Assembly (NCBI GenBank): GCA_030148335.1 | Contig: JASBTQ010000019.1 | Coordinates: forward strand, 124,001-188,000 | From: Allomuricauda sp. | GTDB taxonomy: Bacteria; Bacteroidota; Bacteroidia; Flavobacteriales; Flavobacteriaceae | Direction of reading: 5' to 3' | Length of the DNA: 64,000 nucleotides | Part shown: in pieces, positions 17,588-26,357 of the stretch | Numbering within the stretch: position 1 is the stretch's first letter | Layout of the letters: each line of letters begins with the position of its first letter | Notes under the pieces: generated by a model | Told to the model about the DNA's origin: nothing | Database searches by the model: none | What the model saw: the letters and a program-made list of their open reading frames with translations, nothing else | Translations under genes and position numbers: made by a program

Positions 17588-18673
17588 TCATGTGGATTCA
17601 AGTATTCTTGCCCCGGTGTCCACACTGACCTCGTAGGCATTTATTCCTCCCGCTTCTTTGATGCCCTGGACCACCTGGAGTTCTTTTCCTGCGGGAGCCA
17701 GGGCCACAATACTGCCGCCACCGCCAGAACCAACGATCTTGGCTCCGTAGGCACCAGCATTCAGAGCACCTTCGATCATGTCGTCGATCCTTGGAACGGT
17801 GATCTTCAAAATGTTCTTTAGGATGTCGTGGTGTTCGCTCATCAACCTTCCGATCTGTTCCAAATCCGGGTTAGGTTTTTTGAATTCATTCAAGGCACGT
17901 TGGGTGATATCATGATTTACCACCGCCGCGTACAAATAGCCTTGTAGATGATCGGGCACGTGGCTCAAGTATTCCCCAAGATTTTCCCGCTTGGCGGTTT
18001 TGATGTCAAAATCCTTGATTTTGTCCTTCACGGCACGGATCGCCAACTTTGCTTTTTCCCTCAATTCACCCAAAAGTCCCACAGTTTCTTTGGGGATGCC
18101 GGACTCTCCAATGATGATTCCTTGCAAAGGCTGGTTTATGACCTCAAATGAAAAATCGTCCCCTGTTTCTATGAACACAATGTTGCCCAACCCTATGCTA
18201 TATTGGTCCATTTTTCCTCCTGGGGCCTTTTGTTCCAATACCTCGGATTCGTATGAAAGCTGTGAGATCAGTTCCGGGGTCACTTCGGTATCTATGCCAA
18301 AGGCTTCGATCAAAAAGTTGACCCAGGAAACAACAACGGCGGAAGAACTGGATGTTCCAGCATTGATGGGCAGGTCTCCTTTGATTTCTATGTTATAACC
18401 TTTGTTGGGCACACAATTGTACCGCTTCAAAACTTTAAGGGCATGCAATAAATGGTCCCCTTGTTTAATATGCTCAAAATCCTCATGGATGGATATGGTC
18501 CTCTTCTGGTTGATGTCCGGCTTGTCTATATTAAAGACCTGCAACCCGTTTTCGACAGCCGTAAGTTGTATTTTTCTGTTAATGGCACAGGCAATAACAG
18601 GTAGCCCCAAATAGTCTTGGTGATCACCGAACAGACATGTTCTTCCAGGGGCCAATGATATTATTTTTCTCAT
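17588..18673 (-). CDS. GHMP-family sugar kinase, galactokinase-like
   Basis: 361 residues, cytoplasmic, with the three GHMP motifs. These are PGRTCLFGDHQDYLG (9-23, equivalent to the sugar-binding GRxNLxGEHxDY of galactokinase), PINAGTSSSSA (102-112, ATP loop) and KIVGSGGGGSIVAL near 320. KMDQ with Asp156 matches the catalytic Asp of galactokinase. Family members phosphorylate the anomeric carbon of galactose, GalNAc, fucose or heptoses. With GH109 and a sugar-1-phosphate nucleotidyltransferase in the locus, GalNAc-1-phosphate or galactose-1-phosphate formation is the best guess. It faces away from the LacI-family gene across a 213-base spacer holding two operator copies, and reads toward susC. 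Confidence 0.85.
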   Translation of the reverse strand: MRKIISLAPGRTCLFGDHQDYLGLPVIACAINRKIQLTAVENGLQVFNIDKPDINQKRTISIHEDFEHIKQGDHLLHALKVLKRYNCVPNKGYNIEIKGDLPINAGTSSSSAVVVSWVNFLIEAFGIDTEVTPELISQLSYESEVLEQKAPGGKMDQYSIGLGNIVFIETGDDFSFEVINQPLQGIIIGESGIPKETVGLLGELREKAKLAIRAVKDKIKDFDIKTAKRENLGEYLSHVPDHLQGYLYAAVVNHDITQRALNEFKKPNPDLEQIGRLMSEHHDILKNILKITVPRIDDMIEGALNAGAYGAKIVGSGGGGSIVALAPAGKELQVVQGIKEAGGINAYEVSVDTGARILEST

Positions 18674-18807
18674 ATTGATCTTTAAACCGATGCGTATTTC
18701 GAACCAAAATCCCTTTAATTTTTCATTAAAAAATCGTCAACATTTGGTCACGCTTTCAAACGAATGTATTTGTTTTTTTCAAAAAAAAAAAGGAAATGGA
18801 CAAAAAA

Positions 18808-18821
18808 TGTGCTCGAACACA
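18808..18821. promoter_or_regulatory. Predicted LacI-type operator, pair B, first site
   Basis: TGTGCTCGAACACA, nearly perfect inverted repeat around CG, between the divergent kinase and LacI genes. Same pattern as pair A at 3233-3268. Confidence 0.7.
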
Positions 18822-18830
18822 CAAAAAAAG

Positions 18831-18844
18831 TGTTTTCGAGCACA
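18831..18844. promoter_or_regulatory. Predicted LacI-type operator, pair B, second site
   Basis: TGTTTTCGAGCACA, centred 23 bp from the site at 18808-18821. Close to the start of the regulator gene, which suggests autoregulation. Confidence 0.68.
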
Positions 18845-18871
18845 TTTTTTATGGGCAAACTTTAGTTTTTA

Positions 18872-18879
18872 TATATTTG
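18872..18879 (+). promoter_or_regulatory. Putative -7 element of the LacI-family gene
   Basis: TATATTTG fits TANNTTTG exactly and ends 7 bases before the ATG at 18887, implying a leader of only a few bases. No clear -33 element is visible; the pair-B operators lie just upstream. Confidence 0.45.
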
Positions 18880-18886
18880 CTTAATT

Positions 18887-19924
18887 ATGAAGAAGTACAC
18901 CATAAAGGATATTGCTGAACTGGCAGGAGTATCAAAAGGGACTGTGGACAGGGTCATCCACAAAAGAGGAAAGGTTTCCCAAAAAGCCCTGGACAAAGTC
19001 ACAAAAATACTTGGTGAGATAGACTACCGACCCAACCCGATAGCAAGGAATCTAAAGAACAACAAGGTTTACCAAATTTATGTTGTTTTGCCCGACCCAA
19101 AAGAGGATAACTTTTGGGCACCTTGTGTTGAGGGGGTCATTCAAGCTATTGAGGAATTCAAGTCCTTTTTAGTGGACATCAAACTATTTTTTTATAAACC
19201 GACGAGCACTGCTTCTTTCAAAGAGATCAACAAGAAGGTATTGGAGTTGGGACCTGATGCGGTACTGCTATCACCTCTTTTCCATAAGGAAAGTATAAGT
19301 GCCGTGAACAATTACAGATCTGCAGGCATTGTGGTGAGTACGTTCAATAGTCAAATAGTTTTGGAGGAAGCGATAAACTATGTGGGGCTGGATCTGTACC
19401 AAAGCGGGAGAGTGGCCGCCAAATTAATGCACACTATAGTTCCCGATACGCATGACATTGTGATCTGTCATTTCGATGAAACCCTGAACAATGCGATTCA
19501 CATGCAGCAAAAGGAAAAAGGGTTTAGGGATTATTTCAGTGAATTGAACGGTGTGGATTACACCATATTGACCTTAAGCGTCGATCAAACAAACCCAGAT
19601 CTATCCTTGGTCAATTTTTTGAAGTCCCAGGACAAGGCCTTTGGTTTTTTTGTGACCACTTCGAAATCCTATAATCTGGTGGAGATTCTTCAGGGACAGC
19701 GCCAAAAGAACATCAAGGTCATCGGTTATGACCTATTGGATGAGAACATCGATCTGTTGAAAAAGGACATGATCTCCTTTTTGATACACCAAAGTCCAAG
19801 GACCCAGACGTATCTTGGATTGACCTATTTGATCGAACATTTTCTGTTCAACAAGGAAATACCCAATAAAAAACTGTTGCCCATAGGTATCGTGAACTCT
19901 GAAAACTTGATTACCTATCTGTAA
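18887..19924 (+). CDS. LacI-family transcriptional regulator
   Basis: 345 residues. The N-terminal LacI helix-turn-helix is complete: YTIKDIAELAGVSKGTVDRV (4-23) with hinge-helix region RPNPIARNLK near 46-55. A periplasmic-binding-protein-like sensor domain follows (about 62-340). The inserted GTVDRV recognition helix is typical of Bacteroidota LacI proteins that read sugar ligands. Four matching near-palindromes, two just upstream of this gene and two before the nucleotidyltransferase operon, are its likely binding sites. The ligand is probably a GalNAc-related monosaccharide or its phosphate, by context only. Its 3' end overlaps the converging CBM9-like gene by 14 bases. Confidence 0.92.
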   Translation: MKKYTIKDIAELAGVSKGTVDRVIHKRGKVSQKALDKVTKILGEIDYRPNPIARNLKNNKVYQIYVVLPDPKEDNFWAPCVEGVIQAIEEFKSFLVDIKLFFYKPTSTASFKEINKKVLELGPDAVLLSPLFHKESISAVNNYRSAGIVVSTFNSQIVLEEAINYVGLDLYQSGRVAAKLMHTIVPDTHDIVICHFDETLNNAIHMQQKEKGFRDYFSELNGVDYTILTLSVDQTNPDLSLVNFLKSQDKAFGFFVTTSKSYNLVEILQGQRQKNIKVIGYDLLDENIDLLKKDMISFLIHQSPRTQTYLGLTYLIEHFLFNKEIPNKKLLPIGIVNSENLITYL

Positions 19925-20573
19925 CATTGGATTTTTCTTGCCCAAGAATCAAAACACCAAATGACGAGGCAATGTGAAAATCGGGCGTTTCCGTTTCAGG
20001 GTTTACCCATGTTATCCAAATGGGTTCGTAGGTGGATGCATCCACTTTTACGTACTTTGCCCTAAAGATCCCTGTTTGAATGGCTTGGTCATGGATTAAG
20101 TTGAGTTTTTTCAAAGATGCCATACTGATCTTGCCCTCGACTATGAAACCATCGGGACACGAATGGGATTTTACGGTCAAATGGTTTTCGGGCCAATTCC
20201 AGTCAAAATCAAAGGCCCTATTTGGAAATGCCCTGAAATCCATGATTCGCGGAGTAGGGTCTATTTCAAGACAATAGTAGGGATTAAGGGAGTCGTCTTG
20301 CCGGAAAAAGAGTTCAACCCTGTCCGAAACATTTATACTTTCATTGCCACTGTACTTTTTGTCCACATGGATGTGTGAATCCACAACCTTGAACATAAAA
20401 TATAAATTATCACCGTCCCATAAGGCCCTAAACTCAGTTTCCGTATCCTGTAATGTTCGCCAAGGCGAACTGAAATCAGTTAAACTGTTGGCTAGTTCCC
20501 ACAACTGATCATCAGACATCCCAGTAAAGGTCAACTTATTTCCGGGAATATGGTTTACAATATATTTTTTCAT
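19911..20573 (-). CDS. CBM9-like carbohydrate-binding domain protein
   Basis: 220 residues made almost entirely of one family-9-like carbohydrate-binding module. DDQLWELANSLTDF opens the domain, FRALWDGDNLYFMFKVVD gives a core strand pair, RVELFF is the conserved strand, and YCLEIDP and MDFRAF follow. No signal peptide is evident, unusual for a glycan-binding module, so a cytoplasmic role or another export route is open. It converges on the LacI-family gene. Its place at the PUL edge and its similarity in fold to the C-terminal part of the protein at 8717-9562 suggest glycan recognition. Confidence 0.78.
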   Translation of the reverse strand: MKKYIVNHIPGNKLTFTGMSDDQLWELANSLTDFSSPWRTLQDTETEFRALWDGDNLYFMFKVVDSHIHVDKKYSGNESINVSDRVELFFRQDDSLNPYYCLEIDPTPRIMDFRAFPNRAFDFDWNWPENHLTVKSHSCPDGFIVEGKISMASLKKLNLIHDQAIQTGIFRAKYVKVDASTYEPIWITWVNPETETPDFHIASSFGVLILGQEKSNVTDR

Positions 20574-20784
20574 TTATCCATTAGAATTCTTTTCAGGAAT
20601 ACCAAAAAGTAAAAATGGTATTCCCCCTAGGCAAATACATTCCCACTAAATATAACCACTTTAATTTCATTTCATCCCTTGATAGGATCTCCAACGCAAA
20701 CCACAAGCAAAAGAGGAGAGGAATTATTTTCATGCAAAATAGTCCCCAAACCCAGGATTGTCATAAAAAAATGAACCAACATGG

Positions 20785-21021
20785 TCATTTAGTAGCCTTC
20801 ATCAACCCATAACCGGCAATAATTCCCCATACCAAGTTGATGAAAAGCACGGCCCATGCCGAGTAGTAGGCGCCATTGGCTACAAAGAGGACGCTTCCGG
20901 CTATGTTGTACCAATGGTATATAGGTTGGTTGGCTTCCCATTTTCCGCGAATGAGCATATAGTAGGCCAAAAGAAAACAGAAGGAACCTATCCAACCCAA
21001 TAATTCAAAGAAAAGGCTCAT
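20785..21021 (-). CDS. CBU_0592-like small membrane protein
   Basis: 78 residues with three hydrophobic helices (about 5-22, 36-52, 55-72) and the family pattern GWIGSFCFLLAYYML and IAGSVLFVANGAYYSAW. The start overlaps the TetR stop as ATGA (21018-21021), so the two are translated together. Function unknown; coupling to a TetR regulator suggests a transport accessory or membrane stress role, by inference only. Confidence 0.8.
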   Translation of the reverse strand: MSLFFELLGWIGSFCFLLAYYMLIRGKWEANQPIYHWYNIAGSVLFVANGAYYSAWAVLFINLVWGIIAGYGLMKATK

Positions 21022-21623
21022 GGCTTGGTATAGTTAAAGAGGCTAAGGCAATGGTTGATATAGATTTCCTGCTGTTTTTGATGGGCTTCCTTGCCCTGTT
21101 CGAACATTCCCAAGTAATAGTAGGAGCCATCTATCAGTGCAAAGATGATCTCGGTTAATTCATCAATATTGGTATTGTGGATAACCCCATTGGTGCGGGC
21201 CTGGTTCAGCTCTTCCCTTAGTACGTCGTGCAGCTTCAACAGGTATTGTTTGAAACTGTCATTGAACGCCTTGTTCCTATATACCATGGCGTAACAACTG
21301 TAGAAAACACCATCGTCAAAATACTGGTTCCATTTTCGGGAGAACAAGTTCTGGATGAGATTCTCAAGATCCTGTCGGGTTTGCAAGGGCTTTAGGTTGC
21401 CTTCAACCAGAACATTCAAGTGCTGCTTTAGAATATATTTGTTGAGACCCACCAACAGCTCTTCCTTGGTTTTGAAATAGTGCATGACCAGCCCATTGCT
21501 GATGCCCATGGCCTCGGCTACTTTGGCTATGGAGGCATTTTCCAATCCAATGTCCCTGGCCACTTCATAAAAGGATTTAATGATTTCCAATCTTCGTATG
21601 GCCCCCAAGCTCTTTCTACCCAT
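21018..21623 (-). CDS. TetR-family transcriptional regulator
   Basis: 201 residues. N-terminal TetR DNA-binding domain: ASIAKVAEAMGISNGLVMHYF near 30-50 with the KTKEELL helix after it. An all-helical ligand/dimer domain fills the rest. It is divergent from the phosphodiesterase-SusCD operon, with two inverted-repeat sites in the 189-base spacer, so it probably controls both sides. TetR control of a SusCD locus is less common than HTCS, ECF sigma or LacI control. Confidence 0.93.
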   Translation of the reverse strand: MGRKSLGAIRRLEIIKSFYEVARDIGLENASIAKVAEAMGISNGLVMHYFKTKEELLVGLNKYILKQHLNVLVEGNLKPLQTRQDLENLIQNLFSRKWNQYFDDGVFYSCYAMVYRNKAFNDSFKQYLLKLHDVLREELNQARTNGVIHNTNIDELTEIIFALIDGSYYYLGMFEQGKEAHQKQQEIYINHCLSLFNYTKP

Positions 21624-21704
21624 TTTACACTTCTTTTAAAATTGAAATTTCCTTAAAATCTCGGAAACAATAATACTTCTTTTTTTAAAAATATTATATA
21701 TTTA

Positions 21705-21723
21705 CTGAACGTTCATTCAATTT
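21705..21723. promoter_or_regulatory. Predicted TetR operator, copy 1
   Basis: The perfect palindrome TGAACGTTCA (21706-21715) is followed by TTCAATTT. It shares TGAAC, TCATTCAATT with copy 2 at 21761-21780, 56-58 bp away, in the spacer between the divergent genes. Confidence 0.55.
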
Positions 21724-21760
21724 ATTTTACAATTCCATAACAATCACTTAAATATTTTTT

Positions 21761-21780
21761 AATTGAACAATCATTCAATT
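21761..21780. promoter_or_regulatory. Predicted TetR operator, copy 2
   Basis: Inverted repeat AATTGAA/TTCAATT with a 6-base spacer, about 30 bases before the phosphodiesterase start codon. Binding here would block or adjust the rightward operon. Confidence 0.55.
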
Positions 21781-21812
21781 AATATTTCTTTGGACTTCAT
21801 TAAAACATCATT

Positions 21813-23054
21813 ATGAACTTGATCAAGCTTACCTGTATTTTCGGGATTTTCGCCATGGTTGTGACCAGGGCACAGGAAACGGACACTTCAGCCAAAAAAG
21901 TGGTCTTTGTGATCGTGGATGGCATTTCTGCAGATCAATTGAAGACAGCGGACACACCTAACTTAGATCGGATCGGAAGGATAGGGGCATACTCCGATGC
22001 CTATGTGGGGGGAGGAAAGGGTACCTATTCTGAAACACCGACCATTTCCGCTGTGGGATATAACAGTTTGTTGACAGGGACCTGGGCCAACAAGCACAAC
22101 GTTTGGGATAACGATATTGAGGCCCCAAACTACAATTACCCGACCATTTTCAGACTGTATAAGGATCAATATCCGAAGGGGACCATTGCCGTATTCTCCT
22201 CATGGCTCGATAATAGGACCAAGTTGGTAGGCGATGGAATGAAAGAAACTGGGGAAATCCAAGTTGATTACCATTTTGATGGATTGGAACACGACTCCAT
22301 TAATTTCCCCCATGATGCCCAACGAAACTTCATGAAGCTTATCGATTATACCGTTGCTGACCACGCGGCCCAGACCATCTTGGAAAAGGCCCCTGATGTG
22401 TCTTGGATATATCTTGAATTTTCTGATGATATGGGCCATGGTTTTGGAGATAGTGACCGTTTCAATGCGGCCATCCACTTCGAAGACAAATTGATCGGGA
22501 AAATATGGGCGGCAGTTGAAGAGCGTGAGGCTTCCAACAATGAAGAGTGGTTGTTTGTTGTGACCACAGACCATGGTAGGGGAGCCGATGACGGTAAGCA
22601 TCATGGGGGGCAGAGTGACAGGGAAAGAAGCACGTGGATCGTGACCAATTCACAGCAGACCAACCCTTATTTCAAGGCCCATACCCCTGCGGTCGTTGAT
22701 ATCCTGCCTACCATGACTGATTTCTTGGGAATAAAAGTGCCCACAGAGGTAAGGAGAGAGTGGGACGGCGTATCGTTGGTACACCCCGTGGACGCCATCG
22801 GTCTAAAGGCCAAAAGAGAAGGTAAAAACCTTGTGGTGTCATGGCAAAACCTTTCCGAAGGGGAAGGAAAATTGTATCTGAGCAGCACCAACAATTATAA
22901 ATCAGGGGGCAAGGACGAGTATAAGTTCATTGATACCATCGTCCTCGAAAAAGGACAGGTCAAAATTCCCATGAAAAAAATACCGAAAGGGTTTTGCAAG
23001 CTTGTCTTGGAAACAGAGAACACAACACTGAACGCCTGGTTTTCAGAAGAATAA
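21813..23054 (+). CDS. Secreted alkaline-phosphatase-superfamily enzyme (type I phosphodiesterase/pyrophosphatase-like)
   Basis: 413 residues with a signal peptide (hydrophobic residues 2-19, then AQE). Metal and catalytic motifs of the superfamily appear in order: FVIVDGISADQL (Asp metal ligand), ETPTISAVGYNSLLTG (Thr nucleophile region near 77), SDDMGHGFG and TTDHGRGADDGKHHGG. A C-terminal beta-sandwich of about 85 residues follows position 330. Members cleave phosphodiesters, phosphomonoesters or sulfate esters. A Thr rather than formylglycine-type Cys/Ser context argues against a sulfatase. It precedes the second SusC by 40 bases, so the unit may import a phosphate-bearing glycan or its released product. 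Confidence 0.85.
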   Translation: MNLIKLTCIFGIFAMVVTRAQETDTSAKKVVFVIVDGISADQLKTADTPNLDRIGRIGAYSDAYVGGGKGTYSETPTISAVGYNSLLTGTWANKHNVWDNDIEAPNYNYPTIFRLYKDQYPKGTIAVFSSWLDNRTKLVGDGMKETGEIQVDYHFDGLEHDSINFPHDAQRNFMKLIDYTVADHAAQTILEKAPDVSWIYLEFSDDMGHGFGDSDRFNAAIHFEDKLIGKIWAAVEEREASNNEEWLFVVTTDHGRGADDGKHHGGQSDRERSTWIVTNSQQTNPYFKAHTPAVVDILPTMTDFLGIKVPTEVRREWDGVSLVHPVDAIGLKAKREGKNLVVSWQNLSEGEGKLYLSSTNNYKSGGKDEYKFIDTIVLEKGQVKIPMKKIPKGFCKLVLETENTTLNAWFSEE

Positions 23055-23094
23055 TCAAACCATTTTTTAAATCCCAACTAAACTTTCAAATGAA

Positions 23095-26000
23095 ATGAAG
23101 AACACATTACTTTTAGTACTGTTTTTGACCACTGCCTTCCTGGGCCTTGCCCAAAAGGAAGTCACAGGTACGGTCGTTGATGCTTCCGGGGTCCCCCTGC
23201 CCGGTGTAACCGTCATGGTAAAGGGAACCTCGAATGGGACCGCCACCGATTTTGATGGCAACTATTCCATCACCGGGTCCGAAGGCCAAGTATTGGAATT
23301 TTCCTATATCGGCTTTTCCAAAAAAGAGGTTACCATAGCTACTTCCCCAACAATCAATGTCACACTGGAAGAGGACGTCCAGAGTCTCAGTGAGGTGGTC
23401 GTGGTTGGTTTTGGTACCCAAAAGAAAGTCAATCTTTCCGGAGCGGTCAACAATGTTTCCGTTGAGCAGCTATCATCCAGACCCATCAACAATGTGACCC
23501 AAGGGCTACAAGGGATTTCGCCGGGGCTCAACATTGATTTTTCGAGTGGTGCACCTGGCGCCAATCCCAAAATCAATATCAGGGGGTTCACATCCATCAA
23601 TGGTGGTGATCCCTTGGTGCTCATTGACAACATCCCCTCCGACGTTTCCTATCTCAACCAACTTGCCCCAGAGGATATCGAGAGCATTTCGGTATTGAAG
23701 GATGCCTCATCAGCTGCCATCTATGGGGCCAGGGCCGCTTTTGGAGTGGTGCTTGTGACCACAAAGAGTGGAGCCGACGGCAAAATGCGAATCAACTATA
23801 ATACCAATGTCACCTTAGGGACAGCCACCGTGCTTCCTGATAAGATTTCCGATCCGTACATCTACATGAGGTTACAGGAAACCGCCTCAAAGAACACGCC
23901 TTGGCACAACCAGTATTTTACAACGGAACAGTTCCAATGGGCCCGTGAACGCAGCGACAATCCCTACGGGACCGTTGGGGTGCGTGAAAGCACGGTAAAC
24001 CCTGGACTTTGGGAATATATGGGGAATCGGGATTGGACCGATTACTTTTTATCGAGTTCCACCTATTCCCAAAACCATAGTCTAAGTGCCACAGGGGGCA
24101 CGGACAAGATCAACTATTTCATTTCAGGCTCCTATAACAAGGACAATGGCTCCTTGATCTTGGCCGAGGATTATTTTACCCGAACAGGAATGCGGTCCAA
24201 ATTGAACGTACAATTGACCGATTGGTTATCCGTAGGAAACAATACATCCTACATCAAAGGAAAAAGAAAGAACCCTTCCTATTTTAACATTTCTACCCTT
24301 TTCGATTTCAATACCTATGCCTATGCTGAAAACCCGGATGGAAGCTGGGCCAATACGCCCGTGGGACGAATGGCGGCTCAATTGACCGATGGAGGGGACG
24401 AGGTATATAACACCCATACCTTTCGTACCAATTTCACGGCACAGGCTTGGTTGGTGAAGGACATGCTGAAAATCAATGGGGAATATACCTACGAACAGGA
24501 AAACCAAAACTATGATGCCTTTTATTCCAAGTATCAGATTGGATTTGGACCCAATGATGTGAGGGAAGAAGGCAACAACCAGGTATGGAGGGATTTCGGG
24601 GTGGAACAGTACAACGTCCTGAACCTATATGCCACCTTCAACAAGACCTTTGGGGAAGACCACCAATTGACCCTGTTGGCGGGGTACAACCAAGAGGAGT
24701 ACTGGGACGAATATATTTCCCTCAGCCGTAGTGGGGTGATTTCTGCCTCATTGCCCGCTCTAAATTTGGCTACAGGCCCAATCTTGTTGGATGAAAATGA
24801 TACTGCCGTGTACAGTTGGGCCCTTAGAGGAGCTTTTTACAGGGCCAACTATATCTTGAAGGATAGGTACATTTTGGAACTCAACGGGCGATACGATGGT
24901 TCTTCCCGTTTCCCGAAGGACAAGCGTTTTGGGTTTTTCCCATCAGTATCCGCGGCTTGGAATGTCTCCCGTGAACCCTTCATGAAAGCATTGGAACCCA
25001 CGCTGAACCTTTTCAAGGTCAGGGCCTCCTACGGTTCTTTGGGCAATCAGGATGTTGGCGCTTTCGGGTACATTCCTACCATGAGTGCTGGCCAGGGTGG
25101 ATACATCATAAACGGGGAACTTCCCACTCAGGTGAGCTCTCCAGGGCTTGCTTCGGCCAACTATACGTGGGAAACCGTCATCACTAAAAATATTGGGGTG
25201 GATTTGGGCTTTTTCAACAACAAGCTTTCTGCCACCTTCGATGTGTACCGTCGCGACACCAAGGACATGCTGACGGTAGGAACTGACTTGCCAGGTGTTT
25301 TGGGGGCATCCGAACCCAATGAGAACGCCGCGGACCTTAAAACGGAAGGTTGGGAACTTTCTTTGGGCTATAAGGACAGTTTTGGCAATCCGGACAAACC
25401 ATTCAATTTGAGCGCCAGTTTGGTACTCAGTGATAGCCGTTCCTACATTACCCGATTTGAAAATCCCAACAATAGTTTGACCCAATATCGTGAAGGAATG
25501 GAACTGGGCGAAATATGGGGGCTTACTTCGAATGGGCTTTTCCAATCCCAGGCCGAGATAGATGCGTTGGACCAGACATCCATCATTCCATGGGGAGCTT
25601 TGGAAATTGTGGAAGGTTGGCCCAAATATGTGGATTTGGACGGAAACCAAAAAATTGAGAAAGGAACCACCGCGGATGATCCCAAGGATTTGAGCGTCAT
25701 TGGCAATATGCTGCCCAGATATCGTTTTGGTCTCAACCTGAACATGGATTGGAACAATTTTGACTTGGGTATTTTTCTGCAAGGGGTGGGCAAAAGGGAT
25801 TTTTACCCCAAGGACTATATCTACTGGGGATTTTACCAACAGCCCTATGCCGGGGGGTATGCCCACTTGAGCGATTTCTATAGGGCAGCCGATGACCCCG
25901 CTGATCTTATGGCCCAACACTCACAGGCCTATATCGATGCCGGTTATGCAAGTGCCAATACGGATGCACGGTATCCGGTGTACCAAGCATGGCTGGCCGA

Positions 26001-26340
26001 CCGAAATCTAGGGGAGCGAATAGACCAGGCACAAGGATTGGCCATTCCCCAGACCGGATACATGCTCAGTGCTGCCTACCTGAGGCTGAAGAACATCACC
26101 TTCGGATACACTATTCCATCTGTCTATACCAAGAAAATGGGGATTACCTCATTGCGATTGTACTTCTCCGGGGATAATCTCTTCGAATGGTCCGAGGTGG
26201 CCGATTTCTTCGATCCTGAATCCATTTCCGATGTGGACAATAGAATCAACCCGGCGCATAGTGCGGGACGACAAGAGACCAGCGGGTACCAATACCCGTA
26301 CCAGCGAAAATATGCTTTCGGGATCAATGTTACTTTTTAA
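23095..26340 (+). CDS. SusC/RagA-family TonB-dependent outer-membrane transporter (second pair)
   Basis: 1081 residues: signal peptide (residues 1-19, ending LGLAQ), carboxypeptidase-D-like domain (VTGTVVDASGVPLPGVTVMV) and a TonB-box-like SEVVVVGFGTQKKVNLSGA near 97-115. The plug has PLVLIDNIPSD and AIYGARAAFGVVLVTTKSG, and a full barrel ends FGINVTF. It differs clearly from the first SusC in plug and barrel sequence, so it likely takes a different ligand. Followed after 17 bases by its SusD partner. Confidence 0.96.
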   Translation: MKNTLLLVLFLTTAFLGLAQKEVTGTVVDASGVPLPGVTVMVKGTSNGTATDFDGNYSITGSEGQVLEFSYIGFSKKEVTIATSPTINVTLEEDVQSLSEVVVVGFGTQKKVNLSGAVNNVSVEQLSSRPINNVTQGLQGISPGLNIDFSSGAPGANPKINIRGFTSINGGDPLVLIDNIPSDVSYLNQLAPEDIESISVLKDASSAAIYGARAAFGVVLVTTKSGADGKMRINYNTNVTLGTATVLPDKISDPYIYMRLQETASKNTPWHNQYFTTEQFQWARERSDNPYGTVGVRESTVNPGLWEYMGNRDWTDYFLSSSTYSQNHSLSATGGTDKINYFISGSYNKDNGSLILAEDYFTRTGMRSKLNVQLTDWLSVGNNTSYIKGKRKNPSYFNISTLFDFNTYAYAENPDGSWANTPVGRMAAQLTDGGDEVYNTHTFRTNFTAQAWLVKDMLKINGEYTYEQENQNYDAFYSKYQIGFGPNDVREEGNNQVWRDFGVEQYNVLNLYATFNKTFGEDHQLTLLAGYNQEEYWDEYISLSRSGVISASLPALNLATGPILLDENDTAVYSWALRGAFYRANYILKDRYILELNGRYDGSSRFPKDKRFGFFPSVSAAWNVSREPFMKALEPTLNLFKVRASYGSLGNQDVGAFGYIPTMSAGQGGYIINGELPTQVSSPGLASANYTWETVITKNIGVDLGFFNNKLSATFDVYRRDTKDMLTVGTDLPGVLGASEPNENAADLKTEGWELSLGYKDSFGNPDKPFNLSASLVLSDSRSYITRFENPNNSLTQYREGMELGEIWGLTSNGLFQSQAEIDALDQTSIIPWGALEIVEGWPKYVDLDGNQKIEKGTTADDPKDLSVIGNMLPRYRFGLNLNMDWNNFDLGIFLQGVGKRDFYPKDYIYWGFYQQPYAGGYAHLSDFYRAADDPADLMAQHSQAYIDAGYASANTDARYPVYQAWLADRNLGERIDQAQGLAIPQTGYMLSAAYLRLKNITFGYTIPSVYTKKMGITSLRLYFSGDNLFEWSEVADFFDPESISDVDNRINPAHSAGRQETSGYQYPYQRKYAFGINVTF

Positions 26341-26357
26341 CAAAAAAGAATTCAAAA

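Noticed and set aside
24943..25920. 325-codon minus-strand frame opposite the second susC
   Set aside because: Shadow frame; the SusC protein is full length and well conserved.
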